The notes: generated by a model from the letters alone, not told the origin. A DNA stretch of 64,000 nucleotides from Pseudocitrobacter sp913778145 (GCA_035726825.1 JALNTX010000013.1:62001-126000); one strand, 5' to 3'; positions 43,988 to 53,251 are shown, counted from the stretch's first letter. Numbers and translations are program-made.

Positions 43988-44604
43988 TCTTCTATGCCCT
44001 TGACCAGAAGGCCGTGAGATTTATCACGCACCAATTGATACTGCACGCCATCCATTTCGAAACGATCGCCCGGGCGGACATACATCAGCTTGCTACGCTC
44101 ATTGTTCGTGACTGCAACACGGGCGTTCCCGGCAATTTCAGATTCCAGCAGAACAAAAGGCAGTTCTTTAGGAATCTTACTCTCTTTGGGTGTTGGCGCA
44201 TCAGGCTGAGGTGCTGCGGGCTGTGCTGGAGCGACAGAGGCAACGGGTTTTTTATCTTCTCCGCGCAGCTTGCGAATCTCACTGCGCATTTTTTCCAGTT
44301 CAACTTCCTGTTCAAGTTGTCGGGATTTCAACTGATACTCGAAATCATTTTCCACCACTTCTTTCAGGAACTCCTGAGTGGTTTTGGCGTCGGAAACCGT
44401 TTTATCCAATTCTGGGGCGGGTTGCGCTGTTTGCGCGGGTTGTGAGGCCACTTTTGACCCAGGCATTGGCATTGGCTGCGATGGTTGCGTCCCTACTTTT
44501 GTATCAGGCATGGCAGGAAAAGGAAGCGACGTTGTGGGTTCTGCGAAGATACCCGCACTAAAGATAAACGCCACGATACCAATTGATAATTTTACGCTTT
44601 GCAT
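43984..44604 (-). CDS. PilP-like periplasmic pilus assembly protein
   Basis: 206 residues with signal peptide (SIGIVAFIFSAGIFA) and a Pro/Gln-rich stretch. A helical segment with many Glu/Lys (about 60-105) is followed by a C-terminal beta domain (SEIAGNARVAVTNNERSKLMY). This is the layout of PilP proteins of type IVb systems, which link inner-membrane proteins to the secretin. Overlaps its neighbours by 4 and 13 bases. Confidence 0.7.
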   Translation of the reverse strand: MQSVKLSIGIVAFIFSAGIFAEPTTSLPFPAMPDTKVGTQPSQPMPMPGSKVASQPAQTAQPAPELDKTVSDAKTTQEFLKEVVENDFEYQLKSRQLEQEVELEKMRSEIRKLRGEDKKPVASVAPAQPAAPQPDAPTPKESKIPKELPFVLLESEIAGNARVAVTNNERSKLMYVRPGDRFEMDGVQYQLVRDKSHGLLVKGIEE

Positions 44605-45500
44605 ACCAAACCCCCTGATACTTTTATCCCTTTGTCTGTACTGGAAATCTTCCTGATTAAAAAAGCGGAACGATACGGTTGTTTATATAAGATCATCTGC
44701 ATATCAGTCATATCATCCATAGGAGAGGTGCTAGCCCCTTTTATCTCGATTTCCCAGGTCGCGCTGCGCATACCGAAAGAATAGACTTGTGTTCCTAATT
44801 TCTTTTCCAGTGCATCGACGGTCGACGACGGGAAGCTAATGAATTTTATTCGTCCACCATTCTTCGGTTTACTACCTAAGAACGAATTATATGAGGTAAC
44901 ATACGAAACAATTTCATTACACGACTCCAGCTCAACTGGCTTTTTCTGTTTATAAGCTTTGAGCAACGCATTTTTCTCAACATTTACGGCAACATTTGTA
45001 AACTGGAAACCTGACTTTGCATCCTGTTTACCTTTTGGTAAATAGGGCGATGCTTTATAGTTTTTTTCCGAGAAAACCAGCACCGGAGACGTAGCGACAA
45101 CACCATCATTTAAATCAAAGCTAAAATCACATTTTTTGTCGTCACACGTATAACTTAAGCCATTGCCTACAAAAGCGAGCCTGAGCGGAAATAAACTTTT
45201 ATTGATTTCCTCAAATAAAGAAAGCGTTTGGTCGATGCTCATTCCCTCCAGTGACGATTCATAGAAGGAATTCACCGATTTAGTATCTGCCTGGAGCTGC
45301 GCAACAATCGCTTCTTGTTCAGCCTGTCGTTCTTGTTCAGGGATATAGATATAATAATACCAATACCCCCCCGCCCCAGCAGCCATAAGCCCCAGAAGAA
45401 CAAGGATGATTAGCAAGAGTTTAAGCGCAGAACTTCCACCGCCACCGCTGCTGACGCTGCCGTTACCACCGCCTTTCCAGAAATAAAGTTTGTCTAACAT
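44592..45500 (-). CDS. Bitopic inner-membrane pilus assembly protein
   Basis: 302 residues: a short cytoplasmic N-terminus rich in Gly/Ser (about 8-25), one transmembrane helix (about 27-53), then a coiled stretch and a periplasmic domain with paired cysteines (SYTCDDKKCDF; ELESCNE). No precise family is recognised. Position and topology match the PilO/CofF-type alignment protein of type IVb clusters. It starts 2 bases behind the 180-residue gene. Confidence 0.6.
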   Translation of the reverse strand: MLDKLYFWKGGGNGSVSSGGGGSSALKLLLIILVLLGLMAAGAGGYWYYYIYIPEQERQAEQEAIVAQLQADTKSVNSFYESSLEGMSIDQTLSLFEEINKSLFPLRLAFVGNGLSYTCDDKKCDFSFDLNDGVVATSPVLVFSEKNYKASPYLPKGKQDAKSGFQFTNVAVNVEKNALLKAYKQKKPVELESCNEIVSYVTSYNSFLGSKPKNGGRIKFISFPSSTVDALEKKLGTQVYSFGMRSATWEIEIKGASTSPMDDMTDMQMILYKQPYRSAFLIRKISSTDKGIKVSGGLVCKA

Positions 45501-45502
45501 TC

Positions 45503-46045
45503 TTATCTACTCACCAGAAAATGAAGCACCAGCGCCAGAACAATCAGGAAGACAATCCCTCCAGCAAAGAACAGGCCAATCATAAAACGTCGCCGTCTTT
45601 GCAAGGATAATTGATGGGCTCGGCAACGCTCTATAACAGCATCCAATTGAACATCCACAAACGAGGTCACATCTAAGTGAGAAAATTGTTCGTTGTGTTT
45701 AATCAGTTCATCGAATAATTCACGACTTATATAACAGTCAGTGCCACTGACTACTCGCCCTTCATTAATGATTAAAAAATAGGTTTCATCATCATTTTCA
45801 TGAATGAAATAAATTCCATCACCAAACAGTTCCTTAATATAAAGTGCAAAAGGCTCATACAGCTTCGACACTTTTTCACAGTATCCTACAGCCGCATTGC
45901 CCTTTCCATCTTTATAGACCAGTTTTCGGTATGCCTTAACCATTCCACGAAAAGAGACCTGAGCACCAGGGTCAAGGTTAGATAAACTCTCAGGCTCCCA
46001 ATGAAGCCCGGTCAAAATGTTATTCTTAAGTAACTCATCGCGCAT
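45503..46045 (-). CDS. C-terminally anchored pilus cluster protein (CofE-position)
   Basis: 180 residues, mostly soluble, with a single hydrophobic helix at the extreme C-terminus (about 155-178) preceded by RRRR (SLQRRRRFM). This predicts a cytoplasmic domain tethered to the inner membrane. No family recognised. It lies between secretin and the bitopic protein in the operon. A cytoplasmic partner of the ATPase/platform, like PilM in other systems, is possible but unproven. Confidence 0.55.
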   Translation of the reverse strand: MRDELLKNNILTGLHWEPESLSNLDPGAQVSFRGMVKAYRKLVYKDGKGNAAVGYCEKVSKLYEPFALYIKELFGDGIYFIHENDDETYFLIINEGRVVSGTDCYISRELFDELIKHNEQFSHLDVTSFVDVQLDAVIERCRAHQLSLQRRRRFMIGLFFAGGIVFLIVLALVLHFLVSR

Positions 46046-46060
46046 AATTCCCCCTTAAAC

Positions 46061-47506
46061 TTAACGGGAAGTTAATGGCTGACGGTAGTAGTCTATACCT
46101 ATGACCATCACGACGGTGGCTGTAGCGGAGTTATCTTTATCAGCTGCCCCCAGCACCTGATATTCGAGACCGCCATTCTCGTCCTTTACATCATATTTTG
46201 CGACCATCAACAGATCGCCGGGCATAATAATTGATGAGTTAAATGATTCGGTTGTGCTGATAGACGGCAATTGAACATCATCGAAGGTTTCAATACCTTC
46301 AAGATAGCGTTTGGTAAAGCCGCTGACAACTTCGATACGCCCATCAGAAAGAACGCGAGGCGTCACAATAAAGCTGGTCCCCGTGACAATAGATGACGTT
46401 TGTACTTCAACGTTTACTTCGCCATTATCGTCGGTGGTACGTGTTTTCCCGGAAACATAGTTCTGGGATTTAGTCATGTTTAGCGGTACAGCCATATTGT
46501 TTCGCGTGATGAATGACCCGCTTTGCAGTGAACGGCTGCCGGTTAACTGATAGAGCGCATCAAGACCACCGCTTATATCTACGTTACTGTTTTTCCAGCC
46601 TACAGAGACACCGCCTGTCAGAGAGGAAAGCAGACTGCTGGTAATACGCACGGTGTTATTTTTATCGGCAAAAGACAAGTTAAGCCCACCGCTCAGTTCT
46701 GCCACTTTGGTTTTGTCGAGGGTGAAGATTTTGTAGGTCACAATAAACTGGCGGCTATTGTCCGCTTTATACTTATCAATGGCTTTGCTAACCGCCTCGT
46801 ACTCTGATGGCCGTGCGTTGATCATCAAAATAGAGGAGTCTTTAAACAGGTTGTAGTTGCCTGAAGAGAGATAATTTGTGGCAATATCTTCGATATCATC
46901 CCAGAACGAAGATTCAAATTTGGTCTCAGATTTACCCGTCAGGCCACCACTCGAGGTTGCTTCGTTACCGGACAGATCAAGTGTGGTTTCCGTTTTGTTA
47001 TTCTCGCCGTAAAAATCGAGACGTATCGCGTAGGTTTCAAAAACGTTAACCTTTAACAGATTATGAGAATCCAACGCCGTGCTCACATCATAGAGCGATG
47101 CGATGTAATCCATAAATTCGGCAAATGTACCATCGAAATTGACGCTGTGCGGCGTGTCCCAATCTTCTCCGCCTTTTCCATCACCCTTTGATTTTTCCTC
47201 AATGCGATAGCTCACCCCCGTTTGGGCGGCCACGGCATCCAGAATCACCGCCAGCGTAGCCGGTTCATAGGAGGAAATTTTAACGTGCTTGCCCATCAAA
47301 CGCTGCTGCTCGACCGAGTACTGCACTTTTTTGCCAAGATAGGCGCTGTTATATTTCGTGTAAGGTTTAGCCTTTGTGGCCTCGATAGGCGTGGTATTGG
47401 GAAGATCTTCTCTTACCGCATTTTCAGAATCATATTTACGGTTAAAATCACTGGCACATCCCTGGAGTAACAGGGCTAACATCACAATTCCAATTTTGAT
47501 TTTCAT
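46061..47506 (-). CDS. Type IVb pilus secretin lipoprotein (PilN/BfpB/CofD-like)
   Basis: 481 residues. Lipobox LLLQGC, lipidated Cys17. N-terminal secretin-associated domain (about 70-165) and C-terminal secretin domain with VQLPSISTTESFNSS and IIMPGDLLMVAKY. It forms the outer-membrane ring through which the pilus leaves. Lies 15 bases from both neighbours. Confidence 0.92.
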   Translation of the reverse strand: MKIKIGIVMLALLLQGCASDFNRKYDSENAVREDLPNTTPIEATKAKPYTKYNSAYLGKKVQYSVEQQRLMGKHVKISSYEPATLAVILDAVAAQTGVSYRIEEKSKGDGKGGEDWDTPHSVNFDGTFAEFMDYIASLYDVSTALDSHNLLKVNVFETYAIRLDFYGENNKTETTLDLSGNEATSSGGLTGKSETKFESSFWDDIEDIATNYLSSGNYNLFKDSSILMINARPSEYEAVSKAIDKYKADNSRQFIVTYKIFTLDKTKVAELSGGLNLSFADKNNTVRITSSLLSSLTGGVSVGWKNSNVDISGGLDALYQLTGSRSLQSGSFITRNNMAVPLNMTKSQNYVSGKTRTTDDNGEVNVEVQTSSIVTGTSFIVTPRVLSDGRIEVVSGFTKRYLEGIETFDDVQLPSISTTESFNSSIIMPGDLLMVAKYDVKDENGGLEYQVLGAADKDNSATATVVMVIGIDYYRQPLTSR

Positions 47507-47521
47507 AACGCATCCGTACGC

Positions 47522-47935
47522 TTAAAGTTCATCAATGACAATGACACGGTTCTTTTCGTATTTTTTTACAACGAGGCCGTAGTTCTCCGAAAAAAAGAGC
47601 TCACCCAGCTGCTGCAGTATGTCGTCGTCGGTGCGGCCACTCATCGTGATGTCGTTATAAATGAGGTAGTCTTTTTTGCTGTTCCACATCAACTTGTAAC
47701 CATTACCTTCAACCCATTTCTTCACGCCCTGGCTAAGCAATTCATCCTCATGCAGCACCAGCGAAGGAACGAGCGCAGATGACGTTGCCATGGTCGCACT
47801 TCCCCCCTGAAACGGATTACGTACCGTTGGCTGAGGAGAGGCCGGTGTCAGTGATGAGGTCCCCGTGGCGGCCTGCGCGCCAGCGGAGCCCAGCATTAAT
47901 AGCGTGATACATCCATAATAATGAAGCTTCTTCAC
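47522..47935 (-). CDS. TcpQ/PilL-C-like secretin partner (CofC-position)
   Basis: 137 residues with signal peptide (ITLLMLGSAGAQA). The C-terminal 75 residues (KKWVEGNGYKLMWNSKKDY onward) follow the TcpQ/PilL C-terminal domain pattern found beside secretins of type IVb pili, where TcpQ is needed for secretin stability. Lies just upstream of the secretin gene. Confidence 0.75.
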   Translation of the reverse strand: MKKLHYYGCITLLMLGSAGAQAATGTSSLTPASPQPTVRNPFQGGSATMATSSALVPSLVLHEDELLSQGVKKWVEGNGYKLMWNSKKDYLIYNDITMSGRTDDDILQQLGELFFSENYGLVVKKYEKNRVIVIDEL

Positions 47936-47977
47936 CTGATACTCCTGTAATCCGTTATCCTTATTTCGCCTTATGCA

Positions 47978-49957
47978 TTATTCGTACTTATATGTCTCGA
48001 TTAAATCTCCGGGTGTACTGGCCTGCGGGATTGAACTACACCAGCGCGTGACGGTGTAGGAGACATCCACCGAGTTCACAATATTTCGCCCCAAACCGGT
48101 CTTGCCATCGTAAATACCAAGGGTGTTGGTGATGGCCCACACATAGGCTTGATTTGGCGCCGCATCTATCTCATGATTGGGATTTGGCCCGGGATAAACA
48201 TAATGCGCGCCACTATTTTGACCTGTATTTCCGCCTTCAGGAGCTTGTGGCACGATCTCAACCTGGGTAGTAATACCACCAAGCTGACCAAGCGGGACAG
48301 TTTGATCAAGCCCAGAACGGTTATTACTAGGATCCTCAAGATCAACCCCACTATATTCACTGGAGGAGTTGGTACTATTCCCTCCTGGATAGGCTGAAAT
48401 TGAGGAAATTGAGACACTTAACCTTGGAAAGAGTTGTCGTTCGATTTCAACAAAAGCATTATTTTTATTTGCGCCCGATTTATCTCTTAATGGTATTTTT
48501 TGTTTTATTTTTGGGCAAACTTGTACTGGATAACGTAAAGCACCGTGTATAGAGGTATCCGTTGAGGAATCATCATACTGCATATAATCAGTGTTATCTC
48601 GACTACTACGGCCTTCTTTAGCACCGATATAATCAACGATAGCCGGTGTGACTAATTCAAAAGCATCATAGGTTGTGTTGACATAAAAAGAAGTCACGCC
48701 ACCATATGAATAGTCGCCCGGATCTAAGTTATCGCCACGATTTACATCATCAACATAAAAATCACCTTCAAACGTCTTGGTCTCACCGTCTTTAAATTGA
48801 CCGGCATGGCTGTCATCCTTAACTTTTCCCGTATAGGTGTAACGTTCAGGCTGGCCATCACTTCCCGTCTCGATTTCGCCAAACTTTTCCCGCTTAAAGA
48901 TATAAACCTTCCGAGAAGTATTCTCCGTAATCAGGTTGGCGTTGAGCGTACCCGGCCTGATGTTATTCGGGTCTTTATCATCTTTCGATTTTTTCGTTAC
49001 CAGCGCGAGTACTGTGTCCTGACCATGGTCGTCTGTACCATCATGCTGTTCGAAGCAGTGTACGACGGTGCTATTTTCTGAATCCCAGCACACGTCCGCA
49101 TTTCCACCGCCGCCACCGCCGCCGTTGCTGTTATCGTTCATATCAAACGTGAAGCGCACGCCGAAACGTTCAGTTTTAGGCAGTACCGTTAATGCAACCA
49201 TGTTTGCCGCAGCATTATTGAGTTCAATCGGTGTTTTATTATCCGCTTTGGTCACTAACTGCCAGTCTCCGTTGGCGCTGCTACGATGCACTAACATCAT
49301 ATGAGAGGCAATCAGCCCGGAATTCGAGAGCGATTTATTAAAGGCTGGCGCTAAATCAAAGAAGTGGTATCTATCATTTCCCTTGGTGTAATCAAAGGCA
49401 ATGATAACATCAACCCTGGCAATTGATGTATCAGGGTTAGTCAGGTTTTCCGATGCAAACCCTACACGATTGATCATCGCGGCATTGTTTTGAGCTGAGC
49501 TTGCAAGCTGACACGACAGGTATTCTTTTGTAATTTTGAGTTCTGGTTGTGTAGGCTTGAGCTGCACATTACAGTCACTGCTGATAAAGAGATAACGCTG
49601 CTGATTTTGGGCGTTGTTACCGTCTCCCCATAAGAAGTAATGGCTAGCCGTACCGGTGTTAAGATCGTTAATCTTGTTTTCAAGACGAGCATTATACTGA
49701 TCGTTGTTGCTTGCATTCTTTGTATAGAGAGGGTTATCTATAGGATCCCCCGATGCGACTGGCAGAGGGTCGTCTTTGATGAAGTTAATAACCCCTTTCA
49801 TCTCCTGAACCAGGGCATTAGCAATGTTTTGTTGAGAGGTTCTTAATGCTTCTTTACGCACATGATTGGTATACATCACCAGCACGCCGCCGGCGATAGC
49901 CAGTACAATAATAATCTCCAGCAATGTAAAGCCGCGCTCGTGATGTTGTGTACGCAT
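47978..49957 (-). CDS. Large minor pilin, CofB-like
   Basis: 659 residues. Class-III-like leader of 9 residues (RTQHHERG) cut before FTLLEIIIVLAIAGG, with the conserved Glu14 (Glu5 of the mature protein). After a pilin-like domain comes a seven-glycine linker (NSNGGGGGGGNAD, about residue 285), then a long C-terminal part rich in Asp, Asn, Thr and Tyr with several cysteines. In ETEC, CofB is a trimeric tip pilin with a lectin-like end that primes assembly and holds CofJ. This protein is longer than CofB (about 520), so its tip domain is enlarged or different. Confidence 0.8.
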   Translation of the reverse strand: MRTQHHERGFTLLEIIIVLAIAGGVLVMYTNHVRKEALRTSQQNIANALVQEMKGVINFIKDDPLPVASGDPIDNPLYTKNASNNDQYNARLENKINDLNTGTASHYFLWGDGNNAQNQQRYLFISSDCNVQLKPTQPELKITKEYLSCQLASSAQNNAAMINRVGFASENLTNPDTSIARVDVIIAFDYTKGNDRYHFFDLAPAFNKSLSNSGLIASHMMLVHRSSANGDWQLVTKADNKTPIELNNAAANMVALTVLPKTERFGVRFTFDMNDNSNGGGGGGGNADVCWDSENSTVVHCFEQHDGTDDHGQDTVLALVTKKSKDDKDPNNIRPGTLNANLITENTSRKVYIFKREKFGEIETGSDGQPERYTYTGKVKDDSHAGQFKDGETKTFEGDFYVDDVNRGDNLDPGDYSYGGVTSFYVNTTYDAFELVTPAIVDYIGAKEGRSSRDNTDYMQYDDSSTDTSIHGALRYPVQVCPKIKQKIPLRDKSGANKNNAFVEIERQLFPRLSVSISSISAYPGGNSTNSSSEYSGVDLEDPSNNRSGLDQTVPLGQLGGITTQVEIVPQAPEGGNTGQNSGAHYVYPGPNPNHEIDAAPNQAYVWAITNTLGIYDGKTGLGRNIVNSVDVSYTVTRWCSSIPQASTPGDLIETYKYE

Positions 49958-49999
49958 AGCATTCTCTATAATTTACATCGATACGGATAAAACAGAAGT

Positions 50000-50030
50000 A
50001 AGTGGTTATTCATTACGTGAATAACCACTT
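50000..50030 (-). terminator. Strong stem-loop between major and minor pilin genes
   Basis: Perfect 13-bp stem AAGTGGTTATTCA/TGAATAACCACTT, loop TTACG. Stems of this kind behind a major pilin gene usually act as attenuators or 3' stabilisers giving excess pilin mRNA. Confidence 0.7.
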
Positions 50031-50062
50031 TTCAAACCTAATTAATTTTCAAGAAAAATTAA

Positions 50063-50770
50063 TTATTTGCTACCAAATACAACACCGTTGGTTGCACCAT
50101 TAGCAGTACATGCTTTAGAGATTTCATCTGCTGTGATGTCTTCAGAGGTCAATGTTTTGAGAATACCAGCAGCTTTGTCCCCATAAAGTTTTGTTTTTGC
50201 CTGTGTAGACGGAAGTTTACCCGCTGAAGCACCAGAGATAGTCCCCACATAGTCCCAAGTGTTACCAGCCTGAGAGATCAGGTTACGGCAATCTTCTTGA
50301 TCCATACCATTGACGGTGATGGTAAAACCTTTGGCGTCAGAAGTACCTGAAGATCCATCGGTAATACCACTGCTGATAAAGAATGCGTCACCACTGATGC
50401 CGTTAAAGGCTTCAGATGGATCGATTTTACCAAGACGAACCAGTGTTACAATTGGGGCATTACTTGAACTGTTTGCTGCAATATTAGATTTAGTCAGACC
50501 GACAGTGGTAACCCCATCAGGATAGACACCAGCATCCTTATAGGTTTCAGTCATTGCGGTACGTACGCTGGTCAGGTTGTCCTGGATATCAGACAGATCC
50601 TGCGCTGTGAAAGCACGGTTCGCCAGAATAACCACGCCTGCCGCGATAATACCGATGATACCCAGTACAATGATGATTTCCAGCAGGGTCACACCGCGCT
50701 GTTTTTTCATTTCCTGGAATTTAGCGACTTTACGCGCCACTTTCCGTTTCAGATCAAAAACCATTTCCAT
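50063..50770 (-). CDS. Type IVb major pilin, CofA/LngA-like
   Basis: 235 residues. Leader of 26 residues ending KKQRG, then VTLLEIIIVLGIIGIIAAG with Glu31 (Glu5 of the mature pilin). The mature chain has about 209 residues, with the D-region disulfide expected between Cys161 and Cys221. The N-terminus and the NGISGD and GLxxExC-like spacing resemble CofA and LngA of ETEC as I remember them. AAGGA sits 6 bases before the ATG. First gene of a twelve-gene operon, behind an AT-rich spacer. Confidence 0.92.
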   Translation of the reverse strand: MEMVFDLKRKVARKVAKFQEMKKQRGVTLLEIIIVLGIIGIIAAGVVILANRAFTAQDLSDIQDNLTSVRTAMTETYKDAGVYPDGVTTVGLTKSNIAANSSSNAPIVTLVRLGKIDPSEAFNGISGDAFFISSGITDGSSGTSDAKGFTITVNGMDQEDCRNLISQAGNTWDYVGTISGASAGKLPSTQAKTKLYGDKAAGILKTLTSEDITADEISKACTANGATNGVVFGSK

Positions 50771-51003
50771 TTTGAATCCTTAACAATCCATAAATATAAA
50801 TTTTGATTTGCTTCAGGTATTACTTTTTGTGATAAGTGCTACCAAAGCAACAAATTATATTTACAGAAAGCTGACAGAGGCAATGAAATGCCAGGAAATG
50901 AGTTAAAATTAGGAATACATTTATATTCACCAACTCAATATTAATCCATTATTAAATAATTAAATTAATATTAATAAAATATAAACTTGAGGAATTAATA
51001 AGA
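50771..51003 (-). promoter_or_regulatory. AT-rich control region of the pilus operon
   Basis: About 230 bases with long A/T stretches (for example 50930-51000 is almost only A and T), unlike the flanking core genes. The pilus promoter must lie here. TATATTTAT-like words are candidates for the -10, but I cannot fix the start. H-NS silencing is a reasonable expectation. Confidence 0.5.
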
Positions 51004-51007
51004 TTAA

Positions 51008-51029
51008 GGCTGCCCGGAATCGGGCAGCC
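51008..51029 (-). terminator. Stem-loop behind glmM
   Basis: Perfect 9-bp stem GGCTGCCCG/CGGGCAGCC, loop GAAT, followed in minus-strand sense by TTAATCTTATT. It ends the folP-glmM transcript before the pilus block. Confidence 0.8.
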
Positions 51030-51042
51030 AGCGCGTAAATCG

Positions 51043-52380
51043 TTAAACCGCTTTTACCGCATCCGCAATGCGATTAGCGAAAGCGGTAACTTGAGCCTCA
51101 TCTTCGCCTTCCACCATCACGCGAATCAGCGGCTCGGTGCCGGATTTGCGCAGCAGCACGCGGCCACGGTTGCCCAGTGCGGCTTCCACCTCAGCCGTCA
51201 CCGCTTTCACCGTTTCGTTTTCCAGCGGGTCGCCGCTGCCCGCGGTGAAGCGCACGTTGACCAGCACCTGCGGGAACATCTTCATGCCGCTGCACAGGTC
51301 ATGCAGAGACATATGGTTGCGCACCATCGCCGCAACGACCTGCAGCGCCGCTACGATACCGTCACCGGTGGTAGTTTGATCCAGCAGGATAACGTGGCCG
51401 GAGTTTTCCGCGCCGATGCGCCAGTCTTTCTCCTGCAGTTTTTCCAGCACGTAGCGGTCGCCCACTTTGGCGCGCACAAACGGAATCCCTAACTGTTTCA
51501 GCGCCACTTCCAGGCCCATGTTGCTCATCAGGGTGCCGACCGCGCCGCCGCGCAGTTTGCCCTGACGCAGGCCTTCGCGAGCGATGATATAGAGAATCTG
51601 ATCGCCATCGACTTTGTTACCTTCATGGTCAACCATGATGACGCGGTCGCCGTCGCCGTCAAAGGCGATGCCAAGATGTGCTTTCTCAGCCAGTACGCGC
51701 GCCTGTAAGGCACGCACGTCGGTTGCCCCAACTTCCTGGTTAATATTGACGCCGTCCGGCTCACAGCCGATAGCAATAACCTGAGCGCCCAGCTCGCGGA
51801 AGACATTCGGCGCGATGTGATACGTCGCACCGTTAGCACAGTCGACCACGATTTTCAGGTCGTTCAGGCTCAGTTCGTTCGGGAAGGTGGCTTTACAGAA
51901 TTCGATATAGCGGCCCGCGGCATCCACGATACGGCTGGCTTTACCCAACTCGGCGGAATCCACGCAGCTGATCTCTTTTTCCAGCTCCGCTTCGATGGCT
52001 TCTTCGACTTCATCCGGCAGCTTGGTGCCGTCGATAGAGAAGAATTTGATGCCGTTGTCGTAGTACGGGTTATGCGATGCAGAGATAACAATGCCCGCTT
52101 CAGCACGGAAGGTACGCGTCAGGTAAGCCACCGCCGGTGTCGGCATTGGGCCAGTGAAGGAGGCAGAAAGCCCCGCCGCCGCCAGGCCAGCTTCCAGGGC
52201 GGATTCCAGCATGTAACCAGAGATACGGGTATCTTTACCGATGATGATTTTACGTGAACCGTGGCTTGCCAGTACTTTGCCGGCCGCCCAGCCCAGCTTC
52301 AGCACGAAATCAGGGGTGATTGGCGCATCGCCTACACGGCCACGAATGCCATCGGTACCAAAATATTTACGTTTACTCAT
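51043..52380 (-). CDS. glmM: Phosphoglucosamine mutase
   Basis: 445 residues, E. coli length. Active-site phosphoserine Ser102 in VISASHNPYYDNG. Converts glucosamine 6-phosphate to the 1-phosphate for UDP-GlcNAc. Overlaps folP by 8 bases. Confidence 0.97.
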   Translation of the reverse strand: MSKRKYFGTDGIRGRVGDAPITPDFVLKLGWAAGKVLASHGSRKIIIGKDTRISGYMLESALEAGLAAAGLSASFTGPMPTPAVAYLTRTFRAEAGIVISASHNPYYDNGIKFFSIDGTKLPDEVEEAIEAELEKEISCVDSAELGKASRIVDAAGRYIEFCKATFPNELSLNDLKIVVDCANGATYHIAPNVFRELGAQVIAIGCEPDGVNINQEVGATDVRALQARVLAEKAHLGIAFDGDGDRVIMVDHEGNKVDGDQILYIIAREGLRQGKLRGGAVGTLMSNMGLEVALKQLGIPFVRAKVGDRYVLEKLQEKDWRIGAENSGHVILLDQTTTGDGIVAALQVVAAMVRNHMSLHDLCSGMKMFPQVLVNVRFTAGSGDPLENETVKAVTAEVEAALGNRGRVLLRKSGTEPLIRVMVEGEDEAQVTAFANRIADAVKAV

Positions 52381-53221
52381 AGCGTTTGTTTTCCTTCGCT
52401 GACAACGTAGCTTCCACCACGCGCATCGCTTCTACAGTTTCTTTGACATCATGGACACGAATAATATGCGCCCCCTGCATTGCGGCAATCACCGCACACG
52501 CCAGGCTGCCGCTGAGGCGCTCGGAAGGCCCAACGTTCAGCAGTTGACCAATCATCGATTTACGCGACATTCCGACGAACAGCGGAAGGCCAAAATGATG
52601 GAATTCGGACAGGCGTGCCAGTAATGCATAATTATGAGAGAGATTCTTACCGAAACCGAACCCTGGGTCGAGGATCAATTTCTCTTTTCCGATACCTGCC
52701 GCTTCACATCGGGCGATATGCTCAATAAAGAAGCGATTAACCTCTTCAAAGACGTCATCATACTTTGGCGCTTCCTGCATGGTTTTCGGGTTACCCTGCA
52801 TATGCATCAGGGAAACCGGCAGCCCGGTTTCTGCTGCTGCTTCCAGCGCGCCGGGTTCGGTGAGCGAACGGATATCATTAATAATATGTGCGCCGACGCG
52901 CGCGGATTCGCGGATAACTTCCGGCTTTGATGTGTCGACGGAGATCCACACTTCAAAGCGCTGGGCTATCGCCTCCACCACCGGGATCACGCGTTCCAGT
53001 TCTTCTTCCACGCTGACGTCAGATGCCCCTGGACGCGTAGACTCACCGCCGACATCCACAATTGTCGCCCCGGCGTTAATCATCAGGTTAGCGTGCTTCA
53101 CCGCCTCCACTAACGTATTGTGCGTTCCACCGTCGGAGAACGAATCCGGCGTGACGTTCAGAATGCCCATAACGTGAGGGTGAGAGAGATCCAGCGTGGA
53201 GCCCTGGGCGAAGAGTTTCAT
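52373..53221 (-). CDS. folP: Dihydropteroate synthase
   Basis: 282 residues, E. coli length. GILNVTPDSFSDGG and VDVGGESTRPGA signatures. Makes dihydropteroate from pABA in folate synthesis; target of sulfonamides. Preceded by the ftsH terminator. Confidence 0.97.
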   Translation of the reverse strand: MKLFAQGSTLDLSHPHVMGILNVTPDSFSDGGTHNTLVEAVKHANLMINAGATIVDVGGESTRPGASDVSVEEELERVIPVVEAIAQRFEVWISVDTSKPEVIRESARVGAHIINDIRSLTEPGALEAAAETGLPVSLMHMQGNPKTMQEAPKYDDVFEEVNRFFIEHIARCEAAGIGKEKLILDPGFGFGKNLSHNYALLARLSEFHHFGLPLFVGMSRKSMIGQLLNVGPSERLSGSLACAVIAAMQGAHIIRVHDVKETVEAMRVVEATLSAKENKRYE

Positions 53222-53251
53222 GGCTAATCCTTCCGATTCTTGTCTTGAATG

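Noticed and set aside
38483..50770. Type II secretion system interpretation of the accessory cluster
   Set aside because: The pilin is of the CofA/LngA type with the D-region cysteines, a TcpQ-like protein and a lipoprotein secretin are present, and GspL/M/C-type components are absent.
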